Below, piece by piece: positions 7,777 to 16,426 of a stretch of DNA of 19,299 bases. Origin of the DNA: Thiotrichaceae bacterium (GTDB taxonomy: Bacteria; Pseudomonadota; Gammaproteobacteria; Thiotrichales; Thiotrichaceae); assembly GCA_027030285.1 (NCBI GenBank), contig JALVFC010000573.1, positions 1 to 19,299 of the forward strand. The letters are read 5' to 3'. The notes under the pieces are model-generated. The model did not search any database, was not told where the DNA came from, and saw only the letters and a list, made by a program, of their open reading frames with translations. The translations under genes and the position numbers were made by a program. Every line of letters starts with the position of its first letter. Positions within the stretch are counted from its first letter, which is position 1.

Positions 7777-9780
7777 ATGCCAACACGAAATGAACTGGCA
7801 AATGCCATACGTGCACTCACCATGGATGCTGTACAGATCCCCAATTCAGGACATCCGGGAGCCCCTATGGGTATGGCGGATATCGCCGAAGTCCTTTACA
7901 ACGATTTTATGAAGCACAACCCAACCAACCCTAAATGGGCTGATCGTGACCGTTTTGTTATGTCCAATGGTCACGGTTCGATGCTTCCTTATTCCGTTTT
8001 ACATCTGACTGGTTATGATCTCTCTATTGAAGATTTAAAAAGCTTCCGCAAACTACATTCAAAAACACCAGGACATCCTGAGTATGGGTATGCGCCAGGT
8101 ATTGAAACAACTACCGGACCACTTGGGCAGGGTATTACCAATGCGGTTGGTATGGCACTGGCGGAGAAAGTTATGGCTGCCCAGTTCAACAAGGACGGTC
8201 ACGAAATCGTGGATCACAAGACGTATGTCTTTTTGGGTGATGGTTGTTTGATGGAAGGTATTTCGCATGAGGCATGTTCACTGGCAGGGTCGTTTGGTCT
8301 GGGTAAGCTGATTGCTTTTTATGATGATAATAATATCTCCATTGATGGTAATGTTGACGGCTGGTTTGGTGACGATACTCCAAAGCGTTTTGAAGCGTAT
8401 GGCTGGCATGTAGTTGCCGATGTTGACGGTCATGACCCTGAAGCTGTTAAAAAAGCGACAGAAGAAGCTATTGCTGAAACTGACAAGCCTTCTCTAATCT
8501 GCTGCAAGACCATCATTGGTAAAGGTGCACCGAACAAGGAAGGTGGTCATCATGTGCATGGTGAAGCACTGGGTGAAGAGGAGATAGCGGCTACCCGTAA
8601 GGCGTTGAACTGGAACTACCCTCCGTTTGAAATTCCTGATGAAATTTATGCGGGCTGGGATGCCAAAGAAGCGGGTAAGGCGGCCGAAGATGCCTGGAAT
8701 GAAAAATTTGCAGCTTATAAGGCAGCTTTTCCAGAAGAAGCCGCAGAATTTGAGCGTCGCATGGCGGGTGAGTTACCTGAGGGTTGGGCAGAACATGCAG
8801 ATAAATTTATTGCAGAGGTTGCCAAGGAAGGTCCCACGCAGGCAACACGAATTTCCTCAAAAATGTCATTAAATGGTTATTGCTCAAAGTTGCCGGAGTT
8901 GCTGGGCGGTTCCGCAGACCTGACACCTTCCAACAACACTTTCAGTGACTGTAGTGTAAAAATAAACGATAACAATGGCTCTAAGGAGATGAATTTTGCG
9001 GGTAACTACATCTCTTATGGGGTGCGTGAATTCGGTATGAGTGCCATTATGAATGGTATAGTGCTGCATGGTGGTCTACTCCCTTATGGTGCGACCTTCC
9101 TGATGTTCTCTGAATATGCGCGTAATGCACTACGTATGGCAGCGTTGATGAAAATTCAGAGTATTTTTGTATATACGCATGATTCCATTGGTCTGGGTGA
9201 AGATGGTCCTACTCACCAGGCGGTTGAACAAATTCCTACCTTGCGCATGATTCCAAACATGAGCGTGTGGAGAACCTGTGATGCTGTTGAAACAGCTGTT
9301 TCATGGCGTGCTGCCATAGAAAGAAAGGACGGTCCAACCTGCTTGATTTACTCACGTCAGAATCTGGCACATCAAAATCGTACCAATGAGCAGATTGCTA
9401 ATATTGCCAGAGGTGCTTATGTACTGGTCGATACCGATGGTACGCCAGATGCAATTGTCATTGCTACGGGCTCCGAGGTGGATCTTGCGGTGAAGGCGGC
9501 AGCTGCCTCAGACAAGAAAGTACGTGTTGTTTCAATGCCTTCAACTGATACTTTTGATGCACAGGATGAGGCTTATAAGGAATCGGTCCTGCCCGCATCA
9601 GTTACTGCACGTGTGGTGGTTGAAGCTGCATCACCTGATGGCTGGTACAAATATGTGGGTACAAACGGCAAGATTATTGGCATGACGACCTTTGGTGAGT
9701 CTGCCCCGGCACCTGAGCTGTTTGAATACTTTGGCTTCACCGTTGATAATGTGGTGAGCGCAATCAATGAAGTGGCATAG
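7777..9780 (+). CDS. tkt: Transketolase
   Basis: A 667-residue thiamine-diphosphate enzyme (E. coli TktA is 663) that moves two-carbon ketol units between sugar phosphates in the pentose-phosphate pathway and, where present, the Calvin cycle. Conserved parts are [12 protein letters not shown] (23-34, His26), [10 protein letters not shown] (61-70, His66), [17 protein letters not shown] (111-127), the ThDP/Mg motif [12 protein letters not shown] (154-165) ending near Asn185-186, [22 protein letters not shown], the pyrimidine domain with [15 protein letters not shown] sequence ([15 protein letters not shown]), [16 protein letters not shown] and the C-terminal domain from about residue 535. The start has AGGAGA 8 bases upstream. 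It is the first gene of the block; a terminator-like hairpin separates it from gap. Confidence 0.98.
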   Translation: MPTRNELANAIRALTMDAVQIPNSGHPGAPMGMADIAEVLYNDFMKHNPTNPKWADRDRFVMSNGHGSMLPYSVLHLTGYDLSIEDLKSFRKLHSKTPGHPEYGYAPGIETTTGPLGQGITNAVGMALAEKVMAAQFNKDGHEIVDHKTYVFLGDGCLMEGISHEACSLAGSFGLGKLIAFYDDNNISIDGNVDGWFGDDTPKRFEAYGWHVVADVDGHDPEAVKKATEEAIAETDKPSLICCKTIIGKGAPNKEGGHHVHGEALGEEEIAATRKALNWNYPPFEIPDEIYAGWDAKEAGKAAEDAWNEKFAAYKAAFPEEAAEFERRMAGELPEGWAEHADKFIAEVAKEGPTQATRISSKMSLNGYCSKLPELLGGSADLTPSNNTFSDCSVKINDNNGSKEMNFAGNYISYGVREFGMSAIMNGIVLHGGLLPYGATFLMFSEYARNALRMAALMKIQSIFVYTHDSIGLGEDGPTHQAVEQIPTLRMIPNMSVWRTCDAVETAVSWRAAIERKDGPTCLIYSRQNLAHQNRTNEQIANIARGAYVLVDTDGTPDAIVIATGSEVDLAVKAAAASDKKVRVVSMPSTDTFDAQDEAYKESVLPASVTARVVVEAASPDGWYKYVGTNGKIIGMTTFGESAPAPELFEYFGFTVDNVVSAINEVA

Positions 9781-9803
9781 CCAGTATCACGAATCTATTT
9801 AAA

Positions 9804-9845
9804 CGCCTTCATTTAGCTGGGTTACCGGCGAAGGCGACATTTTTT
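9804..9845 (+). terminator. Intrinsic terminator or attenuator between tkt and gap
   Basis: CGCCTTC (9804-9810) pairs with GAAGGCG (9830-9836) and an inner GCTGG/CCGGC stem stacks on it, leaving a bulge on the 5' side. A run of six T starts 3 bases after the stem (9840-9845). This is a reasonable factor-independent terminator only 25 bases before the gap start, so it may work as a partial terminator with its own gap promoter or read-through. Confidence 0.6.
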
Positions 9846-9855
9846 ATATTACTAA

Positions 9856-10869
<1,014 letters not shown>

Positions 10870-10880
10870 CGCTATTTAAC

Positions 10881-11030
10881 GCATTCGTCTTGTCCCTAAA
10901 ATTATGGGTGGGGATAAGGCGTCAGAATGCTGCAGGATGGAAGGTGGCATAAGCACCGCTTTTCTGTCCTGTAGCAACCCAAAGAATGATTTAATAAACA
11001 ACAGCATTTCTAATTCTGTGTTTATTAAAT
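10881..11030 (+). repeat. Three consecutive stem-loops filling the gap-pgk spacer
   Basis: Stem 1 pairs GCATTC with GAATGC (10881-10886/10925-10930) and, inside it, CTTGTCCC with GGGATAAG (10889-10896/10911-10918). Stem 2 pairs GCTGCAGGAT with GTCCTGTAGC (10929-10938/10966-10975, two G-U pairs), with an inner GGTG/CACC. Stem 3 is a perfect 12-bp AT-rich stem, ATTTAATAAACA with TGTTTATTAAAT (10989-11000/11019-11030). None is followed by a T-run. They occupy most of the spacer and look like RNA-processing or stability structures, or palindromic repeat remnants. Confidence 0.6.
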
Positions 11031-11057
11031 TAATCTTAAAATTTCAAGGAGTTTTCT

Positions 11058-12239
11058 ATGTCCATCATCAAGATGACCGATCTCGATCTTTCCGGTAAAC
11101 GTGTACTGATTCGTCAAGACCTGAATGTTCCCATCAAGGATGGCAAGGTAACTTCCGACAAGCGTATTCGGGCTTCCTTGCCCACTATCGAAAAAGCAGT
11201 TACAGCGGGTGCAAAAGTCATGATTATGTCGCATCTGGGTCGTCCTACAGAAGGTCAGCCAGAAGATCAGTTTTCACTGGCGCCAGTTGCTGAACATCTG
11301 GGTGGCCTGCTGGGTAAAAATGTAAAGCTGATTAAGGACTACCTGGAAACAGCACCTGAAATGAATGATGGTGATGTCGTGCTGTTGGAAAATGTACGCT
11401 TTAATGAAGGCGAAAAAGCCAATGATGAAGCTTTATCTAAAAAGTATGCTGCCTTGTGTGATGTTTACGTCATGGATGCATTTGGAACTGCGCATCGTGC
11501 ACAGGCCTCAACCCATGGCGCAGGTCAGTTTGCCCCTGTAGCTGCCGCAGGTCCATTGCTGGCTGGTGAACTGGAAGCACTTGGCAAAGCGCTTGACAAC
11601 CCCGCACGTCCGATGGTTGCACTGGTTGGTGGTTCTAAAGTGTCAACCAAGTTGACTGTACTGGAGTCACTTTCCAAAGTTGTTGACCAACTAATCGTAG
11701 GTGGTGGTATTGCCAATACATTTATAGCTGCTGAAGGTCACAACGTTGGTAAATCTCTGTATGAATCTGATTTGGTTGAAACCGCAAAAGAATTAAAAGC
11801 AGCAGCACAAGCTAATGGTGGCGATATTCCTGTGCCAACAGATGTGGTTTGTGGCAAAGAATTTTCTGAAACAGCAGAAGCTGAAACCAAGTCAGTTGAA
11901 GATGTCGCTGATGATGACATGATCTTTGATATTGGTCCTGATTCTGCCGCAGCTCTCTCTGAAGTGATCAAAAAGGCAGGTACTATTGTCTGGAATGGTC
12001 CAGTCGGTGTGTTTGAGTTTGATCAGTTTGGTGCAGGAACAAAAGCCATCGCTATGGCGATTGCAGAATCTGATGGTTTTTCAGTAGCTGGTGGTGGCGA
12101 TACTTTGGCAGCGGTTGATAAATACGATATAGCTGACAGAGTGTCCTATATTTCAACGGGTGGCGGTTCTTTCCTTGAATTCCTCGAAGGCAAAAAGCTT
12201 CCCGTGGTTGCGATGCTGGAAGAACGAGCCAAAGGTTAA
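11058..12239 (+). CDS. pgk: Phosphoglycerate kinase
   Basis: A 393-residue monomeric kinase that transfers phosphate between 1,3-bisphosphoglycerate and ADP (ATP formation in glycolysis, ATP use in gluconeogenesis or the Calvin cycle). Visible signatures are [11 protein letters not shown] (15-25), [13 protein letters not shown] (54-66, substrate-binding basic residues), [71 protein letters not shown] and the ATP-binding [12 protein letters not shown], followed by [17 protein letters not shown]. It is full length for bacterial PGK. AAGGAG lies 7 bases before the ATG. The stop codon is followed immediately by a palindromic element. Confidence 0.98.
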   Translation: MSIIKMTDLDLSGKRVLIRQDLNVPIKDGKVTSDKRIRASLPTIEKAVTAGAKVMIMSHLGRPTEGQPEDQFSLAPVAEHLGGLLGKNVKLIKDYLETAPEMNDGDVVLLENVRFNEGEKANDEALSKKYAALCDVYVMDAFGTAHRAQASTHGAGQFAPVAAAGPLLAGELEALGKALDNPARPMVALVGGSKVSTKLTVLESLSKVVDQLIVGGGIANTFIAAEGHNVGKSLYESDLVETAKELKAAAQANGGDIPVPTDVVCGKEFSETAEAETKSVEDVADDDMIFDIGPDSAAALSEVIKKAGTIVWNGPVGVFEFDQFGAGTKAIAMAIAESDGFSVAGGGDTLAAVDKYDIADRVSYISTGGGSFLEFLEGKKLPVVAMLEERAKG

Positions 12240-12246
12240 TAAATTA

Positions 12247-12404
12247 GCAGCTGCTCAGCGTATTAAACACCGGAGGCGGCAAGTTATTGATTATTAGGGA
12301 CGCTGTAAATACATCCCTGTAAGCTCTGCGGTAGCATCCCTGCTGCCAAAGACCAAATAATCAATAACTTACCGCCGTGCATATCGTTATGCTGAGGAGC
12401 TACA
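12247..12404. mobile_element. MITE-like palindromic element in the pgk-pykA spacer
   Basis: An approximately 158-bp imperfect palindrome. Outer arms AGCT(g)CTCAGC (12249-12259) and GCTGAG(g)AGCT (12391-12401) have one mismatch. Inner arms are GGCGG(c) followed by 15 matching bases (12275-12295), opposite the complement at 12356-12376. The centre has two small hairpins, GGGA..TCCC (12297-12317) and GGTAGCA/TGCTGCC (12330-12347). The 7-mer TAAATTA occurs just outside both ends (12240-12246, 12405-12411), possibly a target duplication, though in AT-rich DNA it may be chance. From memory, the central GGGACGCTGTAAATACATCC pattern resembles dispersed repeats of marine gammaproteobacteria; this is unverified. 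It contains no ORF. It lies directly after the pgk stop. Confidence 0.6.
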
Positions 12405-12460
12405 TAAATTAAAGGATAGAAGAAGCTATTCGTTTAGCTTAACAAGGAAAGATAACTTCC

Positions 12461-13903
12461 ATGAGAAGAACCAAAATAGTCGCCACAATGGGGCCGGCAA
12501 CGGATTCGCCAGAAACCATAGAAGAAATGATTTTGGCGGGTGTGAATGTTGTGCGCATGAATTTCTCGCACGGTGACCCGGAAAGTCATATAAAACGTGC
12601 AAGACTGGTTCGTGAAATATCACGGAAAGTTGGCCGTCATGTGGGTATTTTAGGTGATTTGCAGGGGCCTAAAATACGTATAGACCGTTTTGTTGATGGG
12701 TTTGTGGTGCTCGAGGAAGGTGCTTCTTTTACCCTTGATGCAGAGCATGATCGAGACAAAGGTACTAAAGATGTTGTTGGGCTAACCTATAAAGATTTGC
12801 CAAACGATGTTTATGAAGGTGACCTGTTGTTGCTTGATGATGGTCGAATTGTACTTGAAGTAACCGGTGTTGACGGTAGTAAAATTCATACCCGGGTTGT
12901 CGTGGGTGGCAAGCTTTCGAATAACAAGGGTATTAATCGCAAGAACGGTGGGTTGTCTGCATCTGCGCTGACAGACAAAGACAAGGATGATATAAAGTTA
13001 GCGGCAGAAATGGATGTTGATTTTCTTGCAGTCTCCTTTCCGCGTGCAGCGGTGGATATCGAGTATGCTCGTGAACTGCTAAAAGATGCAGGTGGTCATG
13101 CCAAGATAGTTGCCAAGATTGAGCGTGCTGAAGCTATTGAACAACCCACGCTTGATCTTTTAATTGAAGCTGCCGATGTCATTATGGTAGCACGTGGTGA
13201 CCTAGGTGTTGAGATTGGTGATGCACGTCTCCCTGAAACGCAGAAAATGCTGATTAAACGTGCCAGAGAGTTGAATCGTGTTGTTATTACGGCAACACAG
13301 ATGATGGAAAGCATGATTGAAAACACCATTCCAACTCGCGCTGAAGTATTTGATGTTGCTAATGCGGTTATGGATGGCACAGATGCTGTGATGTTGTCTG
13401 GAGAGACAGCAACTGGAAAATATCCTGCCAAGGTTGTGGAGATAATGGGGGAGATTTGTGAGGAGGCGGAGACAACCGCACAGGCCAAGAAGTCCCACCA
13501 CCGCATGGATGTTACTTTCAAGCGTGTTGATGAAAGCATTGCTATGGCATCCATGTATGTAGCAAATCATACTGATATCAAGGCAATTGCTGCATTGACT
13601 GAATCTGGTGCTACCACGAAATGGATGTCAAGAATCAGCTCGAGTATCGCAATTTACGCACTGACAACCTCTGAAAAGACTTGCCGCTGTGTGAATTTGT
13701 ATCGTGGTGTAACTCCCGTGCTGATTACCCAGGCTATTCCCAGTCCTATGGAGGCAAACCGTATCGCTGTAGAGCAGTTGCTTGAACATGGCATTGTTGA
13801 AGAAGGTGATATGGTTATCGTCACTAAAGGTGATTTGTTAGGGATAGATGGTGGCACAAACATGTTCAAGATGATCCGTGTTGGAGAGCATGATATTTAC
13901 TAG
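12461..13903 (+). CDS. pykA: Pyruvate kinase (PykA type)
   Basis: A 480-residue enzyme (E. coli PykA is 480) that converts phosphoenolpyruvate and ADP to pyruvate and ATP. It starts RRTKIVATMGPATD (2-15) and has VVRMNFSHG (30-38), ILGDLQGPKIR and the B domain (about 70-165, with DLLLLDDGRI and GGKLSNNKGIN). Further on are KIVAKIERAEA (215-225, catalytic Lys219 and metal Glu221), MVARGDLGVEIG with metal Asp247, VITATQMMESMI, DGTDAVMLSGETATGKYP, and a C-terminal allosteric-type domain ending with VIVTKGDLLGIDGGTN. It resembles PykA more than PykF. A weak Shine-Dalgarno, AAGGAAAG, lies about 10 bases upstream of ATG; a small AAGCTA/TAGCTT hairpin precedes it. The TAG stop is part of the CTAG that borders an inserted 105-bp element. 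Confidence 0.96.
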   Translation: MRRTKIVATMGPATDSPETIEEMILAGVNVVRMNFSHGDPESHIKRARLVREISRKVGRHVGILGDLQGPKIRIDRFVDGFVVLEEGASFTLDAEHDRDKGTKDVVGLTYKDLPNDVYEGDLLLLDDGRIVLEVTGVDGSKIHTRVVVGGKLSNNKGINRKNGGLSASALTDKDKDDIKLAAEMDVDFLAVSFPRAAVDIEYARELLKDAGGHAKIVAKIERAEAIEQPTLDLLIEAADVIMVARGDLGVEIGDARLPETQKMLIKRARELNRVVITATQMMESMIENTIPTRAEVFDVANAVMDGTDAVMLSGETATGKYPAKVVEIMGEICEEAETTAQAKKSHHRMDVTFKRVDESIAMASMYVANHTDIKAIAALTESGATTKWMSRISSSIAIYALTTSEKTCRCVNLYRGVTPVLITQAIPSPMEANRIAVEQLLEHGIVEEGDMVIVTKGDLLGIDGGTNMFKMIRVGEHDIY

Positions 13904-14008
13904 GAGGCTGTCCGAGAACTAGCTTTTAAAAAACACAGCAACAACATATAGTGTTTTTTCTATTACAATGACCACTATATATTGATTAAAAAGTTCTCGG
14001 ACAAGCTC
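13904..14008. mobile_element. 105-bp MITE with IS5-type CTAG target duplication
   Basis: The ends are GAGGCTGTCCGAGAACT (13904-13920) and AGTTCTCGGACAAGCTC (13992-14008), a 17-bp terminal inverted repeat with two mismatches. CTAG is present on both outer sides (13900-13903 and 14009-14012), as expected for the 4-bp duplication of IS5-family elements. The 71-bp interior has no ORF, so it would need a transposase supplied elsewhere. Inside are two competing hairpins that share GTG at 13951-13953: AAAAAACAC/GTGTTTTTT (13928-13936/13951-13959) and ATATAGTG/CACTATAT (13946-13953/13973-13980). The insertion kept the pykA stop codon intact because TAG belongs to the duplicated target. The parent IS is not identified. 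Confidence 0.75.
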
Positions 14009-14131
14009 CTAGCAACCCGGTGTATGACTAGTGTTATTTTTAACCTGACCGGGCATGTTGTAGAATTAATGGATTTAGGTATTAACAATTAATTTTTTTC
14101 ATTACTGTACTTTTACCAAAAGGAGGACCAG

Positions 14132-15199
14132 ATGGCCCTAATTTCAATGAGACAACTGCTGGACCATGCCGCAGAAAATGGTTATGGCATGCCAGCATTC
14201 AACGTAAACAATATGGAACAGGTTCACGCTATTATGCAGGCGGCTGATGAGACAGATTCTCCTGTTATTATGCAAGGTTCAGCTGGTGCGCGTGCCTATG
14301 CTGGCGAGCCTTTTTTACGTCACCTGATTACTGCGGCTACTGAAATGTATCCACATATTCCTGTTGTCATGCATCAGGATCATGGTTCCGAGCCTGCGGT
14401 TTGTCTGCGTTCTATCCAGTCTGGTTTTACTTCGGTAATGATGGATGGTTCACTGGAAGCGGACATGAAAACACCAGCTTCATTTGAATATAATGTAGGT
14501 GTAACCTCGGAAGTCGTCAAAATGGCGCATGCCGGTGGTGTTTCTGTAGAAGGCGAGCTAGGATGTCTGGGTTCACTTGAAACAGGTGAAATGGGCGAAG
14601 AAGACGGTCACGGTGCAGAAGGCAAGCTGGACATGGATCAGCTATTGACATCGGTTGAAGAAGCGGCTGACTTCGTAAAAGCAACCAATGTTGATGCCTT
14701 GGCAATCGCTATCGGTACCTCTCATGGTGCGTACAAGTTCACCAAAGAGCCTACAGGTGATATTCTGCGTATTGACCGCATCAAGGAAATCCATGAGCGT
14801 CTGCCTAACACGCATCTGGTTATGCATGGTTCGTCCTCTGTTCCTCAAGACTGGCTGGAAATCATCAACAATTATGGTGGTGATATGGGGCAGACTTATG
14901 GTGTGCCTGTTGAAGAAATCGTTGAAGGAATCAAGAATGGTGTAGCAAAGGTAAATATTGATACTGACCTGCGTATGGCTTCTACGGGTGCAATACGTAA
15001 ACATATGCACGATAATCCTTCAAATTTTGACCCACGTAAATTCCTTAAGGAATCTACCAATGCTATGAAGGAGATTTGTAAGGCACGGTATGAAGCCTTT
15101 GGTTGTGCTGGTAATGCTAGCAAAATTGGCAAGATTCTTTCTCTGGATGAAATGTCACAGCGTTACGCAGCAGGTGAACTGGACCAGAAAGTTTCATAA
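14132..15199 (+). CDS. fba: Fructose-bisphosphate aldolase, class II (Calvin-cycle subtype)
   Basis: A 355-residue zinc aldolase that interconverts fructose-1,6-bisphosphate with dihydroxyacetone phosphate and glyceraldehyde-3-phosphate (also sedoheptulose bisphosphate in Calvin-cycle relatives). It begins [31 protein letters not shown], typical of the CbbA/Fba subtype. Asp83 and zinc ligand His84 lie in [10 protein letters not shown]. Other motifs are [37 protein letters not shown] (zinc His), [10 protein letters not shown] (zinc His) and [20 protein letters not shown]. It is complete. The Shine-Dalgarno AGGAGGA lies 6 bases before the ATG and is the strongest of the block. A weak promoter-like pair TTGTAG (14058) and TATTAA (14080) lies downstream of the MITE. 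A CCCGGT/ACCGGG repeat (14016-14021/14048-14053) precedes it. A strong terminator follows the gene. Confidence 0.97.
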   Translation: MALISMRQLLDHAAENGYGMPAFNVNNMEQVHAIMQAADETDSPVIMQGSAGARAYAGEPFLRHLITAATEMYPHIPVVMHQDHGSEPAVCLRSIQSGFTSVMMDGSLEADMKTPASFEYNVGVTSEVVKMAHAGGVSVEGELGCLGSLETGEMGEEDGHGAEGKLDMDQLLTSVEEAADFVKATNVDALAIAIGTSHGAYKFTKEPTGDILRIDRIKEIHERLPNTHLVMHGSSSVPQDWLEIINNYGGDMGQTYGVPVEEIVEGIKNGVAKVNIDTDLRMASTGAIRKHMHDNPSNFDPRKFLKESTNAMKEICKARYEAFGCAGNASKIGKILSLDEMSQRYAAGELDQKVS

Positions 15200-15221
15200 T
15201 CATACTTTCTGATTTGTAATT

Positions 15222-15252
15222 AAAAAAGGGATGCCTCTGGTATCCCTTTTTT
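15222..15252 (+). terminator. Strong bidirectional intrinsic terminator after fba
   Basis: Six A, then GGGATGCC, a TCT loop, GGTATCCC (one G-U pair), then six T. The symmetric A/T flanks allow termination from both directions. It ends the tkt-fba block 22 bases after the fba stop. Confidence 0.93.
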
Positions 15253-15297
15253 GTTTATATACAATCCATCTGGGGCTCTAGTCAAAGCGCAAGGATG

Positions 15298-15330
15298 AAA
15301 AAAGCCACTTATCGATAACGACAAGTGGCT
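15298..15330 (-). terminator. Intrinsic terminator on the minus strand within the fba-tcdA spacer
   Basis: Read on the minus strand, AGCCACTT and AAGTGGCT form a perfect 8-bp stem extended by TCG/CGA around a 4-base loop (one mismatch between), directly followed by six T. On the plus strand the stem is followed by CATG, so it is directional. The only transcripts it could end are minus-strand ones starting within about 240 bp or antisense to tcdA. Confidence 0.8.
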
Positions 15331-15347
15331 CATGTAAAGCAAATTAT

Positions 15348-15375
15348 TATTATTGTTATACGAATAACAATAATA
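15348..15375. repeat. Perfect 12-bp AT-rich inverted repeat
   Basis: TATTATTGTTAT and ATAACAATAATA are exact reverse complements around ACGA. It lies between the minus-strand terminator and the rest of the candidate small RNA. It could be an RNA stem or a protein-binding operator upstream of tcdA. Confidence 0.65.
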
Positions 15376-15538
15376 CATCGAAATAGATGTGATTATTGCC
15401 CCCCGTTTGCGCCTATTAAGACGTAAACAGGATAAGATAGTTCATAAAAAATACAAATAAACACAATTAATTTACTTGCTCCTTGAATATCAATTGCTTA
15501 CAAATTGCTCATATAAAGAGCAGATAACATGATTCACA

Positions 15539-16333
15539 ATGACAAAAACTAAAGTAATAAACCAGCCCAATAATAGACGTTTTCAAGGTGTAGCCAAAGT
15601 CTACGGAGAGCAAGCTTTGGCGCAATTTACCAGTGCACACATTTGCGTCATTGGTTTGGGTGGGGTTGGTTCGTGGGCTGTTGAAGGGTTAGTGAGAAGT
15701 GCAATTGGAGAGATAACCCTGATTGACCTGGATCACGTTGCAGAATCTAATATCAACCGCCAGTTACAGGCAACTGATGCCAACCTTGGAAAAGCCAAGG
15801 CAGTAGCTTTGGCAGAGCGTATTGCTGAGATCAACCCATACTGTAAAGTAAATATTATCGAAGACTTTATTGACAGTAAAAACCAGTCACATCTGCTTGA
15901 GCAGGGGTATGACTGGGTCATTGACTGTATCGACAATTTTCGTACTAAAGCGGCATTGATCCATCATTGCCGCAGGTACAAAATCAAGCTATTAACGGTT
16001 GGCGGGGCTGGTGGAATGGTTGATCCGGGCAGAGTCCAGATTGCTGACCTGTCGCAAAGTCGTCAGGATCCACTGTTATCAAAGGTCAGGAAGCTATTGC
16101 GCAAGGACTATCATTTCCCCGGAAATCCTGATAGACGTTTTGGGGTTCCTTGTGTCTTTTCGGATGAGCATCTTCGCTATCCGGCTGATGATGGCGAAGT
16201 AACTACCCAAAAGCCCAAAGGCAGTGCTACCACGGGTTTGAATTGTGCCACTGGTTTTGGCTCAGCAGTGTGCGTTACTGCGCCTTTTGGTTTTGTTGCT
16301 GCTGGCTATGTATTGAGGCGTCTTGCGTCCTGA
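15539..16333 (+). CDS. tcdA: tRNA threonylcarbamoyladenosine dehydratase TcdA (CsdL)
   Basis: A 264-residue E1-like ThiF-fold enzyme (E. coli TcdA is 268) that uses ATP to cyclise t6A at position 37 of ANN-decoding tRNAs to ct6A. The pattern is RFQGVAKVYGEQALAQF (14-30), the nucleotide loop VIGLGGVGSWAVEGL (37-51), LIDLDHVAESNINRQL (61-76), VIDCIDNFRTKAAL, LLTVGGAGGMVDPGRVQIADL, CVFSDE with the conserved Cys205, then NCATGFGSAVCVTAPFGFVAAGYVLRRL. These correspond block by block to E. coli TcdA. The ATG at 15539 has only a distant AAAGAG. An overlapping 7-codon frame (ATG at 15529, stop TAA after Asn) uses that AAAGAG better and could couple to it, but this may be chance. The gene is likely transcribed separately from fba. 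Confidence 0.95.
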   Translation: MTKTKVINQPNNRRFQGVAKVYGEQALAQFTSAHICVIGLGGVGSWAVEGLVRSAIGEITLIDLDHVAESNINRQLQATDANLGKAKAVALAERIAEINPYCKVNIIEDFIDSKNQSHLLEQGYDWVIDCIDNFRTKAALIHHCRRYKIKLLTVGGAGGMVDPGRVQIADLSQSRQDPLLSKVRKLLRKDYHFPGNPDRRFGVPCVFSDEHLRYPADDGEVTTQKPKGSATTGLNCATGFGSAVCVTAPFGFVAAGYVLRRLAS

Positions 16334-16357
16334 CGGGGATTCGCAAAATAAGATGTG

Positions 16358-16383
16358 CCGTGCTGAGGTATTCTTGAGCACGG
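16358..16383. repeat. Perfect 7-bp inverted repeat in the tcdA-ABC spacer
   Basis: CCGTGCT (16358-16364) and AGCACGG (16377-16383) pair around 12 bases; the sequence after it is AGAAAAG on the plus strand, so it is not a standard terminator. A -10-like TATACT follows at 16392, so it might be an operator for the ABC genes. Confidence 0.45.
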
Positions 16384-16426
16384 AGAAAAGATATACTACA
16401 CATACTGAAAAAAATTAGGGGTTTGT

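Larger units (their letters stand above)
15298..15422 (-). ncRNA. Candidate minus-strand small RNA in the fba-tcdA spacer
   Basis: The 3' end is defined by an intrinsic terminator on the minus strand (stem 15303-15330, then TTTTTTC). A possible promoter, TTGTAT (15451-15456) and TATCCT (15429-15434) with 16 bases between, would give a transcript of about 125 nt. In RNA order it would contain GTTTACG/CGCAAAC (15422-15428/15405-15411, one G-U), a G6 run (15399-15404), a CATC/GATG mini-hairpin, a perfect 12-bp AT stem (15348-15359/15364-15375) and the terminator. No protein gene lies upstream on the minus strand to account for this terminator. I do not recognise it as a known RNA family. The promoter match is weak, so the 5' end is uncertain. 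Confidence 0.45.

Noticed and set aside
13096..13570. Two long minus-strand frames opposite pykA (152 and 122 codons)
   Set aside because: They are shadows of the highly conserved pykA frame; no ribosome sites and Ser/Ile-rich low-quality sequence.
15529..15552. Seven-codon upstream reading frame overlapping the tcdA start
   Set aside because: Too short to support as a gene; noted with tcdA as a possible coupling peptide only.
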